Origin: Rugosimonospora africana
GTDB taxonomy: Bacteria; Actinomycetota; Actinomycetes; Mycobacteriales; Micromonosporaceae
DNA length: 46,848 nt
Direction: 5' to 3'
NCBI RefSeq assembly: GCF_016862975.1
Contig: NZ_BONZ01000109.1
Location: forward strand, 1 to 46,848
In this document: positions 1 to 7,565 of the stretch, one piece after another
Layout of the letters: each line of letters begins with the position of its first letter
Position numbering within the stretch: the first letter of the stretch is position 1
Translations under genes and position numbers: made by a program
Notes under the pieces: model-generated
Told to the model about the DNA's origin: nothing
Seen by the model: only the letters and a program-made list of their open reading frames with translations
The model's database searches: none

Positions 1-135
1 AAAAGGCTCAGTGCCTGCGGCGGTGGTTGTACTCGTCTTTCCAATCGCTGATGACGACACGGGCGTGGGTCAGGGATCAGAACAGGTTGATGTTCAGGCA
101 CTCGTCGCGCAGCATGGCGTTAAACGAACTGACCA
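1..135 (-). pseudogene. IS3-family transposase OrfB, C-terminal remnant
   Basis: Read on the minus strand, this stretch translates to the end of an IS3 OrfB integrase core, including LRDECLNINLF and VISDWKDEYNH. In-frame TGA codons interrupt it after NINLF and after the final RRRH. It is close at the nucleotide level to 6958-7100, which lies in the opposite orientation, so both come from the same IS3 subgroup. Similarity stops near position 135, and the left part runs off the window. It is non-functional. Confidence 0.8.
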
Positions 136-449
136 TGACGCGCGCGGCGCGGGCTACTGCCTACCCGACCCCAATCATCAGCTCGCGACTGCACACACCG
201 ACGATCCCTAAACCCTTGCATTCGCCCGGTCTCGGCTCGGAAGGCTAGGAGTCAGGACCGGGCGCACGAGCGGTAGACCAGCTCGGTGATGACGAGCCCA
301 GCCCAACGATGTGGACGCGGCCCAGTCACCCTTGGGAACCCACGCCGCCGCCGGTCACTTGGAGGGCCACCTGGCGGCTGGCCGCGGCGCGTTGAAACTG
401 TCCGCCTGCATACTCCTGACGTGGCGGGCGTGTAGTAGAACGATTAGTC
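136..449. other. Intergenic stretch without a recognised gene
   Basis: This lies between the IS3 remnant and the small gene cluster starting at 450. Open frames occur on both strands but resemble no known protein and lack good ribosome binding sites. I see no repeat or RNA gene here. Confidence 0.5.
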
Positions 450-590
450 ATGACTATTCCCGTCCCGACGACTGTCCTTACGCCAGGTACACCTGTACTC
501 GGCCTTGAGACCACCGAGCTTCCCCAAGTCCTCGGCTTCTCTTGCGACGCCGCTCCGGTCGACACCCATGCCCGGCGGGCGAAGCCGTGA
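450..590 (+). CDS. Small hypothetical protein (46 aa) coupled to the GIY-YIG gene
   Basis: ATG at 450 opens a 46-codon frame ending in TGA at 588-590. The last base of that stop is the first base of the ATG of the next gene (TGATG), a classic sign of translational coupling. The product begins MTIPVPTTVLTPGTPVLGLE and is short, soluble and unrecognised. No strong Shine-Dalgarno sequence is visible upstream. The case for a real gene rests on the stop/start overlap and plausible codon use; it could also be a leader peptide or the end of a truncated gene. Confidence 0.4.
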   Translation: MTIPVPTTVLTPGTPVLGLETTELPQVLGFSCDAAPVDTHARRAKP

Positions 591-1015
591 TGAATAGGAG
601 GGAGGAGCGCAAGAGGATTGACGAACTGCGCCGCAATCACCGCGGTTCTGTTAAGGACATCCTGACCGACCCCGCCTATCCGCCCGACGACCCCCATAAC
701 ATCCCTGGGGTTTACTTCATCGTCCAGTATGCCGACTGGGTCAACGGCGGGAAACCCTACCAAGTCAAGATCGGTAAAAGCGACGATCCCCGTCGCAGAC
801 TCGCTGACCTCCAGACCGGCAACCCGGCCGAACTGGACTTGGCGCACGTCATCTACGCACCCGACAGCGTCCGACGTCATGCCCTCGAAACTGACTTGCA
901 GCACAGTTTCCGCCACCTTCACGTAGTCCGCGAGTGGTTCAGCTGGTGTGACGAACTGAGCGACTACATCAGCACCTCGTGCAGAGAGCAATGCTGGGAG
1001 AGATGGTACCTGTGA
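590..1015 (+). CDS. GIY-YIG nuclease-like protein (T5orf172 / MUG113 type)
   Basis: This encodes 141 residues with a compact GIY-YIG-like domain filling the C-terminal two thirds. PGVYFIVQ stands for the GIY strand and VKIGKSDDPRRRLADLQTGN for the YIG strand and following basic helix. A later acidic helix, HALETDLQHSFRHL, carries the usual metal-binding Glu. T5orf172 proteins are small GIY-YIG relatives common in phages and mobile elements, and many are presumed DNA nucleases. The start is ATG at 590, overlapping the stop of the upstream small ORF; an in-frame GTG lies at 587. The next gene starts at 1012 with a GTGA overlap, so the three genes look like one transcript. Nuclease activity is inferred from the fold. 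Confidence 0.75.
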   Translation: MNRREERKRIDELRRNHRGSVKDILTDPAYPPDDPHNIPGVYFIVQYADWVNGGKPYQVKIGKSDDPRRRLADLQTGNPAELDLAHVIYAPDSVRRHALETDLQHSFRHLHVVREWFSWCDELSDYISTSCREQCWERWYL

Positions 1016-1203
1016 GCGTGACTCGCCCGCGATCACTGGCGAGCGAGATCGGCCGGACCCGACACCTGATGCGCCGCATCAAGAAGCACCTCGACGACCT
1101 CACCGAGGACGAACGCGCACAGATCCAGGACGCAGTCACGTTGACCCGCCGCACCCGCCCCGCCGTCTCACTCGGCATGCCGACGATCCGGCCACGCTCA
1201 TGA
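1012..1203 (+). CDS. Small basic hypothetical protein (63 aa)
   Basis: GTG at 1012 overlaps the stop of the GIY-YIG gene by 4 bp (GTGA). A GGGAGAG ribosome binding site lies about 10 bases upstream; an in-frame ATG at 1003 is too close to that site. The product has a basic N-terminus and a helical charged middle, RIKKHLDDLTEDERAQIQDA, and could bind nucleic acid or its GIY-YIG partner. No family is recognised. The same frame stays open from 1204 to 1626 after the TGA at 1201-1203, so this may be the 5' part of a broken longer gene. Confidence 0.5.
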   Translation: MSVTRPRSLASEIGRTRHLMRRIKKHLDDLTEDERAQIQDAVTLTRRTRPAVSLGMPTIRPRS

Positions 1204-1446
1204 CGGCGAACCCCGCTGCTTCCACCTGGGCCCGTCGAGACGACACCGCCCGCCGCCGGCAACGCGTCTCGACGCGCTCAAGACCGTCGCCGGTTCGGCC
1301 GCCGAGCCGACCGCTTTCGCATTGCGACCGCAGCCCACGTCCACCGCAGCTTCACCTATCGACACCCCACCACGGAAGATTTCTTCACTGCCGAAGTAGA
1401 CCGAGCCTTCACGACCGTAGGCACATCAAAGCAGGTAAGTCGTCCC

Positions 1447-1626
1447 ATGACGATCAGAGCTGTTGAGCAAACGGATCGCGGCGTGGCAAGCACGAGTCTA
1501 GTGATCATCGATGAAAGCACGATGAGACCCATGTTCCCACGCGGGCCACCCGCCCTCGATACCGCCGGCCTACTCCAGTTCGCGGCCCGGGTGCACATGA
1601 CACCACCAATGCCCGCTGTGCCGTGA
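1447..1626 (+). CDS. Doubtful 59-aa hypothetical ORF
   Basis: ATG at 1447 opens a frame to TGA at 1624-1626. The frame is also open upstream back to the stop at 1201, but no ATG, GTG or TTG occurs there before 1447. The upstream part, including HVHRSFTYRHPTTEDFF, has protein-like composition, which suggests a gene that lost its start. No homology is recognised and the ribosome binding site is weak. Confidence 0.25.
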   Translation: MTIRAVEQTDRGVASTSLVIIDESTMRPMFPRGPPALDTAGLLQFAARVHMTPPMPAVP

Positions 1627-1650
1627 TGGAGGACGTCACGCGACGTCAGT

Positions 1651-1932
1651 ATGGCCTTCGCAGTTGTCCTCGTTGTCCTTCTCCATGCTATGTCTGCGAT
1701 ACTTCCCTACGTGAAGCTCAGCCTCGGAACTTTGGCCATGGCGGCGCTTTTGGCCGCCTCGGTGGCTGTGCAGATGATGGGTGGCTTAACGGCCGTACCC
1801 ACATTGTTCCAGGCAGTGATGATATCGCTTGCCGCGGTTCTGTCAGCGCTGGTCAAGCTGCTGGACGACCAACAGGGTTTAAAAAAAGTCCGCACTGTAG
1901 AGTTTTACTCTACAGTCGATGATCGATTGTAG
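1651..1932 (+). CDS. Small membrane protein with three predicted helices
   Basis: This encodes 93 residues. Three hydrophobic segments lie at about residues 2-20 (AFAVVLVVLLHAMSAILPYV), 24-42 (LGTLAMAALLAASVAVQ) and 52-70 (TLFQAVMISLAAVLSALV), followed by a charged tail of about 22 residues. Size and topology are holin-like, but no family signature is present. ATG at 1651 is the only in-frame start after the stop at 1626. The nearest GGAGG is about 18 bases upstream, which is far. Its 3' end overlaps the end of a convergent small ORF at a perfect palindrome (1894-1916). Confidence 0.5.
   Translation: MAFAVVLVVLLHAMSAILPYVKLSLGTLAMAALLAASVAVQMMGGLTAVPTLFQAVMISLAAVLSALVKLLDDQQGLKKVRTVEFYSTVDDRL
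1894..1916. promoter_or_regulatory. Perfect 9-bp inverted repeat: operator or bidirectional terminator
   Basis: ACTGTAGAG, five bases (TTTTA), then CTCTACAGT: two perfectly complementary 9-bp arms. It lies where two convergent small ORFs overlap at their 3' ends. It is AT-richer than its surroundings, lacks a T-tract, and could be a factor-independent hairpin for both genes or a repressor site. The symmetry is directly visible; the role is inferred. Confidence 0.45.
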
Positions 1933-2084
1933 GGATGGGCCCATAGCACGGGCGACTCCTTGTCATCGCGATCGGCGCGCCGGAAACGGTACTCCGACCG
2001 GGAGTCCATCTCGAGGTACGCGTTCGTGGCAGCGTCCAGATCATGGACATCGTCAGACGTCGGCTTCTGGAAATCCCAAATCAT
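1905..2084 (-). CDS. Small acidic hypothetical protein (59 aa)
   Basis: On the minus strand, ATG at 2084 begins MIWDFQKPTSDDVHDLD and runs to TAG at 1905-1907; an in-frame TTG lies 12 bases further upstream. The charged, soluble composition and codon choice look protein-coding. No family is recognised. The gene converges with the membrane protein at 1651-1932, and the last 28 bp overlap. Ribosome binding site evidence is weak, so it may be a remnant. Confidence 0.35.
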   Translation of the reverse strand: MIWDFQKPTSDDVHDLDAATNAYLEMDSRSEYRFRRADRDDKESPVLWAHPYNRSSTVE

Positions 2085-2214
2085 CGGAATGGTCAATTGC
2101 GCTCGTCGTCGCAGTTACCCGGCGAGCGACCCCCGCCCAGTGGTGCGGCGTTCGTAGTCAAGAAGCTGTGCCCCGTGCATCGAACCCGGCATCACCGATC
2201 AATGGGGTGACCAT

Positions 2215-2500
2215 GTGGCCGGGCGCTGCGGTCGTGGCAGTGCGTACGTGCTGCCGGTGTTCGAGTCCGCCCGCGTGAGAATGGCAGATCTGTGCAACCA
2301 GATCATCCATAGCTGGGTTTGGTCCTACGCCGTTGAGGAAAGGGCGGCCTCGCTGGTGTCTACGTTCCTTCGGATGGTGAGCGACCAAGCTGTGCGTACC
2401 TCATCGACGTCGACACGCTCGTCGAACTGTTCCGTTCCAACGAATACGAGGACATTGTGGGGCTCGTGGCCGCGCTTCCGTCATCGGCACCGACGAGGAG
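2215..2500 (+). pseudogene. Decayed unidentified gene with a frameshift
   Basis: One frame reads VFESARVRMADLCNQIIHSW and continues through a helical segment to about 2395. The reading then continues sensibly in another frame as YLIDVDTLVELFRSNEYED up to about 2490. Each half looks protein-like only in its own frame, which indicates a frameshift near 2395. The family is not recognised. The IS6 remnant follows directly. Confidence 0.35.
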
Positions 2501-2599
2501 CCGCCAGGCAGGTGGAATTCCGCTATTGCTGCATTCCACCAGTGGGCATCGACAGTCACACGCTGCTCCAAGACGTGTCGCCGCGGCCGGGCCAGTTCC

Positions 2600-2808
2600 T
2601 CATCACACTCAACGGGCAGCCGCAGTGCGGGCAGGTCGGTCGGCGTCGATGGCACCTGGCAACCGTTTCAGAAGCCCGGCCACATCAGGTCATCGCGGGG
2701 CACGCGTTCATACAGAACCTTCGACGCGGCTACTACGAACTCGCGGCCGACACACCGCCCGCGCTGCGGGTCGCTGCTGCGTTCAACGAACTCGCCCAGG
2801 CGACCTGA
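2600..2808 (+). pseudogene. IS6-family transposase, C-terminal remnant
   Basis: The frame ending at 2808 contains QVIAGHAFIQNLRRGYYEL followed by AADTPPALRVAAAFNELAQ. I recognise this as the C-terminal signature of actinobacterial IS6-family DDE transposases, the helix after the catalytic Glu. The upstream catalytic core is missing or scrambled across frames. It is a dead fragment. The family assignment rests on this one conserved block. Confidence 0.55.
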
Positions 2809-2873
2809 CCCGGACCCCGAACACGGTTCAACGCGCCGGCCGATCCCACAACGCAACAGCCCCGTTATAGGCC

Positions 2874-2924
2874 GCCGGAGGCCGGATCCAGGTCGTAGGG
2901 CCGGAGGCCCCACCCGCCGGAGGC
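2874..2924. repeat. Three copies of GCCGGAGGC within small GC-rich hairpins
   Basis: GCCGGAGGC occurs at 2874-2882, 2900-2908 and 2916-2924. The second copy is the heart of a GGGCC-GGA-GGCCC hairpin. The third sits in a longer imperfect hairpin between CCCAC and GTGGG. All three share a GGA loop. They fall in the gap after the IS6 remnant and may act as a terminator or be small dispersed repeats. Confidence 0.5.
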
Positions 2925-2984
2925 GTGGGCCTGTTGAGGCCGTACGGAACCCCATCCGGTCCTGATCCCGTAGCTGTTCCGGCT

Positions 2985-3428
2985 ATGTTCCGGGACTGCT
3001 CTGATTCGGTCTTATCTATTTCGGCACCACAGCCGCTTCAACGATCGGGGGTTCGGAAGCCTGAGAGCCCAGCTGAGCGTGCGTTCCGCTTGCAGAAGGA
3101 GCAGGCACGGCAGGCGGCTGAGGCCGCTACGCGCTCTGCCGAACAGAACCGGCATGCTGTAGCGGAAATGCAACGAGCCGAGATGCAAGAGCTAGTCGGC
3201 CAGATTATGCCGCGACTTGCCGAACAGAACTGGCGCGAGCAAGTCGGCGTCCCATTGGTCCAGGAAGTTCGGAAGTGGGGCAGGACGCACCGCGTCGAGA
3301 TAGAGCAGCATGGACGGTTCGTCGCCCGCTACAGCTACGAAGCCGGACCTCGGTTTTACGGAGAGACGACCAAGATAACCGTCACGGTTTACCTCGATGA
3401 ACGCGGGAGTCTCCGAGACCAGCAGTGA
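2985..3428 (+). CDS. Hypothetical coiled-coil protein
   Basis: This encodes about 147 residues from ATG at 2985; the frame is open back to a GTG at 2925, so the start is uncertain. Residues of about 25-70 form a charged, Ala/Gln/Glu-rich helix (RLQKEQARQAAEAATRSAEQ) predicted as a coiled coil. The C-terminal half looks like mixed alpha/beta (HRVEIEQHGRFVARYSYEAG, then KITVTVYLDERG). No family is recognised. It stands alone between the IS6 remnant and the IS256 element. Local GC is slightly lower than in the large gene clusters. Confidence 0.5.
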   Translation: MFRDCSDSVLSISAPQPLQRSGVRKPESPAERAFRLQKEQARQAAEAATRSAEQNRHAVAEMQRAEMQELVGQIMPRLAEQNWREQVGVPLVQEVRKWGRTHRVEIEQHGRFVARYSYEAGPRFYGETTKITVTVYLDERGSLRDQQ

Positions 3429-3663
3429 GAGCCGATCGGGAACATCGAACCCTTCGCGGACGAGACTCGCAAATGGGTCTACCCTCGCGACTCGATACTC
3501 CTTGGCCTCAGAGTGCTACACCGTGCCCTGACCGAAGGCTCGCCCCTGCCAAAGAGAGTCTGAGTAGAGGCGAGTCACACGGTCCCTTGCGCCCTGGCCT
3601 GCCCCGGTCACGTCCAGTGGCGTGGTGTAGCAATACGCCGCGACCGGCGATCTTTGTCCTAGT

Positions 3664-4914
3664 TTAGGCGGCGGTGGTCAGTTCTGGCTGTGGCTTGGCG
3701 TTGGTGTCGTCGGGCTGATCGTCGGTGGTCTCTTTCCGGGCTTTGGCGAGTAGTTCGGGTCCCATGTAGCGGCGTTGCTCGGTCCACTCGTCGGTCTGTT
3801 CGGCCAGGACCGCGCCGACCAGGCGGATGATCGCGTCGCGGTTCGGGAAGATCCCGACGACGTCGGTGCGGCGACGGATTTCCTTGTTCAGCCGTTCTTG
3901 CGGGTTGTTCGACCAGATCTGGCGCCAGATCTCGTGCGGGAACGCGGTGAACGCGAGCAGGTCGTCGCGGGCCTCGTCGAGATGGATGGCCGGGTTCGGG
4001 TACTTCCCGGCGACGGTCTCGACGACCCGGCTGAACTGAGCGGTGACCTGGTCGGAGTCGGGTTGGTCGAAATTCGTCCGCACCAACGTGGCGATCCAGG
4101 GTTGAGCGGACTTCGTGACCCGGGTGAGCAGGTTGCGTAGGTCGTGGGTGCGGCAGCGTTGCCAGGCGGCGCCGGGCAGCGCAGACCCGATCGCGGCGAC
4201 CAGGCCGCGGTGAGCGTCGGAGATGACCAGGCGCACCCCGGACAGGCCACGGGCGGTGAGGCTGCGCAGGAACGCCAACCAGCCGGCGCTGTCTTCCTCG
4301 GCGCACACGTCCACGCCGAGGACTTCCCGGTGCCCGTCGGCGTTGACACCGACCGCGATCAGGCACGCGACGTTGACGGTGCGGCCGTCTTCACGGACCT
4401 TCATCGTCAACGCGTCCAACGACACGAACGTGTAGTGCGCCGAGTCCAACGGCCGGCTGCGAAACGCTTCGACTTGCCCGTCCAGATGTGAAGCCATCTC
4501 GCTGACCTGCGACTTCGACAACCGGGTCACCCCCAGTTGCTCAGCGAGCTTCTCGACCCGCCGTGTTGAGACCTCGAGCAGGTATGAGGTGGCCACGACG
4601 GTGACCAGGGCCTGCTCTGCCCGCCGGCGGTGCTCCAGCAACCAGTCCGGGAAGTACGAGCCTTGCCGTAGCTTCGGGATCGCCAGCTCGAGCGTTCCCG
4701 CGCGAGTGTCCCACTCCCGGGCCCGGTAACCGTTACGCCGATTCGTGCGGTCGTCGCTGCGTTGGCCGTACTCGGCCCCGCAGACCGTGTCGGCCTCCGC
4801 CGACATCAACGCGTTCGCGAACGCGGTCACCATCGTGGCCAACACGTCGCTGCTGCCATCAGCCGCCTGCTGGCGAAGCCAGCCCGCAGCGTCCGCACTC
4901 TCAAGTGCGGTCAT
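3664..4914 (-). mobile_element. IS256-family transposase, apparently intact
   Basis: This encodes 416 residues of a Mutator/IS256-type DDE transposase. The catalytic Asp lies in FVSLDALTMKVRED, the second in VRLVISDAHRGLVAAIG, and the Glu in NPQERLNKEIRRRTDVVGIF. The upstream RCRTHDLRNLL motif is also typical of the family. The frame extends to 5097, but ATG at 4914 is preceded by AAGGAG at ideal spacing and matches the family N-terminus. Length is normal and there are no frameshifts, so this is the only IS in the window whose transposase looks complete. Terminal inverted repeats could not be placed with confidence; only a weak match was seen between about 3625 and 4990. Confidence 0.93.
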
Positions 4915-5220
4915 CGGATACTCCTTCAAGATCTTGGTCGGTCTCTGAAGGATCTGTGAGTCTGTGGTGGCCGCTCTTGGTGGTGTACTGCCAGGATCGG
5001 AGCCGGTGGTCGCGGTTGACCCACGAAGGATCTGGCCGCCCTGTGCGTGCCTTGGGATTGACACGTCGCCGCGACCACCGACGCCGGCCTGGCTCACCCC
5101 GCTGACCTGATCAGAAGCCTGTCCGCTCTTCGGCGTGACTCATCACAGATATGTACGCGTGGTGTCTCCGCCCAGGCCGGCGCCGTTCACGGCCCGCCTT
5201 TGAGAGGAGACCGCATCGCC
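4915..5220. other. Junction between the IS256 and IS110 elements
   Basis: There is no gene here. The stretch should hold the upstream terminal region of the IS256 element and the 5' non-coding end of the IS110 element. In IS110-group elements this region specifies the bridge RNA that guides the recombinase. No bridge-RNA loop could be assigned by eye. Confidence 0.4.
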
Positions 5221-6127
5221 ATGCTGGCAGAAACCGTCGACGCCGTCATCGGCGTGGACACGCACCGCGACACCCACAGCGCGAGCCTGGTCAACGCTCT
5301 CGGCGGAGAACTCGCCGCGATCACTGTCACAGCCGACACCGCCGGATACAACCAGCTGATGAGCTGGGCGCACCAGCACAGTCCAGGACCACGAGTCGTC
5401 TGGGCGATGGAAGGAACCCGCAGCCATGGTGCCGGCCTGCCCCGCGCCCTCAGGGCCGCGAAGCGGTTCGGCTGTTATTGACGACCCGCGACGGAGCGAT
5501 CCGGGCCGCACGGCGGCGACCAACCAGCTCAAGGCCGTTATCATGGCCGCCCCTGACGACCTGCGCGAACGACTTCGTCATCTCACCGGCGCCCGCCTGG
5601 TCGAGGCATGCCTACGCTTACGCACCGGCCGCCGCGCGGACACCGAGACGCGTGTTCGCGCGACCACGCTACGCCGGCTGGGCGGACGCATCCGTAGCCT
5701 CACCGAGGAAATCAACTCAGCAGACAAGGACATCACCGAACTTACCCAGCAGCACGTCGAACCGCTGCTGGCACAGCCCGGTATCGGGCCGATCACCGCA
5801 GCCCAGGCATGGATCAGCTGGTCCGAGACCGGTCGATTCCGCAGCGAAGCATCATTCGCCGCCCTCGCCGGCGTGTGCCCCATTCCCGTCAGCAGCGGCA
5901 AGAACGAACGGCATCGCCTCAACCGGCACGGTGACCGGGCGCTCAACCGGGCGATCCACCAAGTCGTCGTCTGCCAGGAACGCTCTGACCCACGAACCCG
6001 TGACTACATCAGCCGGCGAGTATCTGAGGGCAAGACGCGGCGTGAGATACGGCGATGCCTCAAGCGCTACACCGCGCGCAAGATCTTCAAGATCCTCGAA
6101 CGAACGCTGACCGCTGCGGCCACTTGA
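5221..6127 (+). pseudogene. IS110-family transposase, frameshifted and internally deleted
   Basis: ATG at 5221, with GAGAGGAG upstream, starts an IS110 DEDD recombinase: VDAVIGVDTHRDTHSASLVN carries the first acidic residue. After RALRAAKRF the frame hits a stop at 5481. The family's EAVRLLLTTRDGAIRA block appears in a second frame near 5456-5510. The remainder, from NQLKAVIMAAPDDLRERL through the transposase_20 block (LLAQPGIGPITAAQ, FAALAGVCPIPVSSGKNERH), is in a third frame to TGA at 6127. Roughly 60-70 residues between the first two blocks are missing relative to the usual family layout. It is not functional as it stands. Confidence 0.88.
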
Positions 6128-6289
6128 CAAACATAGAAGTGTCAATCCGATGACCGTCTATGTAGTTACGGTCAGGTCAACGACCCAACCGCCGTACACC
6201 ACCTCCGTGGACGTGACCTGCGAGCCAGATCACCGGTGGTCAGGATTCCAACCACCGCATCAGCGGCGGGACCAGCCTGACACTGAGGG

Positions 6290-7131
6290 AATTCTGAGTC
6301 CGGCACGCCGACGGGCGGCCGTTGACCACCTGATCCGCGTGATGGGGGTCAGCCAACGGTTCGCCTGCCGCGTGACCGGGCAGAACCGTGCAACGCAACG
6401 CCGCCCACCCCCGCGACCAGCGACCAACCGATCCCGACCGGGCACTGCGCGGCTGGCTGCGCGACTACGCCAAGACGCACCCGAGGTGGGGGTACCGGCG
6501 GGCCTACCACGACGCCCGCGGCGAGGGCTGGCACGTCAACCACAAGAAGCTCCAACGACTGTGGCGCGACGAAGGCTTACGAGTACCGCAGCTGCGCCGG
6601 CGTAAACGCCTGGGCGTCACCACCGCACCGACCCTGCCCGCAGCGGACGCCCCGAACCGGGTCTGGGCAGTGGATTTCTCGTTCGACGTCACCACCGACG
6701 GCCGACCAGTCAAAATCGCCTCGATCGTCGACGAGCGCACCCGGGAATGTCTCGGTGGCTTGGTCGCCCGGTCCATCACTGCCGACATCCTGATCAACGA
6801 GTTGGATCGTATCGCCGGGCAGCGCGGGTATCCGCAGGTGCTGCGTAGCGACAACGGCCCTGAGCTGGCCTGCGTCGCGATGGCCGACTGGGCAGGCGAG
6901 CGGGTCGGGCTGGCGTTCATCCCACCCGGTCAGCCCTGGCGCAACGGCTACGTCGAGTCGTTCAACGCGAGGCTGCGCGACGAGTGCCTGAACATCAACC
7001 TGTTCTGGTCCCTGACCCAAGCCCGCGTCGTGATCAGCGACTGGAAGGACGAGTACAACCACCACCGCAGGCACTCGGCCCTGGCCTACCAGACCCCGGC
7101 CGGATACGCTGCCGCCTGCACCCACCGATAA
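6290..7131 (+). pseudogene. IS3-family transposase OrfB with frameshift; OrfA missing
   Basis: The start of OrfB is visible as LSPARRRAAVDHLIRVMGVS followed by RFACRVTGQNRATQR in one frame. At about 6390 the reading shifts to the frame that continues to 7131. That frame contains the HTH_21 region (DYAKTHPRWGYRRAYHDARG) and the rve integrase core: Asp in RVWAVDFSFDV, Asp in QVLRSDNGPEL and Glu in RNGYVESFNARLRDE. No OrfA is found upstream, where IS110 sequence ends only about 160 bp earlier, so the 5' end was probably lost. The 3' end is close to the remnant at 1-135. Confidence 0.9.
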
Positions 7132-7565
7132 CCGACTCTCGCAAGGCCCGGATCAGCTCACGGGGTCACGCCAGCTCCGAGCGGAACGGTACGAGGGATC
7201 GCACGAGGCTCGAAACCTCGAGGATGAGATTCGGGCAATGGCAGTCTGAAGACAGGCTCCGCTGTCTGCCTGGCTGCCTGTACCGATCTTCTTCGAACAC
7301 ATGTACTATACCCTACGAAGGCCTAGCGCCGATCTTTCGGTTTCTGGGCTTCCGACCGGCAACGATGGTTGCGATGGGTCGCCTTCGTAGAGCTCGACCG
7401 ACGCTTAACTGGCAAGGTGGCCGGGTAAGTGGGCGTGCAAAAACGTCATACGCCGGATGTCTGTCTCGTGCGTACGGCGGACTGCCTCCTCTGGTCCTTG
7501 GAGGTAGAGTCGATGTACGGGCCTGTTACCGAGGAGCTACTCTGAGTGAGAGCCGTGTCAAGGCA
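7132..7565. other. Intergenic region upstream of the ImmA-like gene
   Basis: There is no recognisable gene. The region includes the probable right end of the IS3 element, a hairpin at about 7250-7267 (AGACAG/CTGTCT), a long-spaced inverted repeat at 7313-7390, and a CCTCC/GGAGG hairpin near 7484-7503. It also contains a seven-codon frame, GTG at 7547 to TGA at 7568-7570, which overlaps the start codon at 7566. These features make it the likely promoter/leader of the metalloprotease gene. Confidence 0.4.
7313..7390. repeat. 10-bp inverted repeat with 58-bp spacer
   Basis: CTACGAAGGC at 7313-7322 is the exact reverse complement of GCCTTCGTAG at 7381-7390. It lies about 180 bp upstream of the ImmA-like gene. 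It could be paired operator half-sites, a cruciform or RNA stem, or the trace of an element end. Confidence 0.4.

Noticed and set aside
1200-1466. 88-codon ORF starting with an ATGA overlap at 1200
   Set aside because: The product is Arg/Pro/Ser/His-rich without structure, while a different frame over the same bases looks more like protein. It is probably a shadow.
3425-3667. 80-codon plus-strand ORF before the IS256 gene
   Set aside because: Composition is that of random GC-rich sequence, with many Arg and Pro and no motif, and it ends inside the 3' end of the transposase on the other strand.
3600-5000. Exact ends and inverted repeats of the IS256 element
   Set aside because: Only a weak partial match (about 8 of 11 bases) was seen between the two sides, not enough to state the boundaries.
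7205-7230. A 5-bp stem with a 7-base loop (CGAGG-CTCGAAA-CCTCG) resembling a tRNA T-arm
   Set aside because: No matching acceptor, D-arm or anticodon arm could be found around it, and the loop lacks the usual TTC start. It is treated as a chance hairpin.
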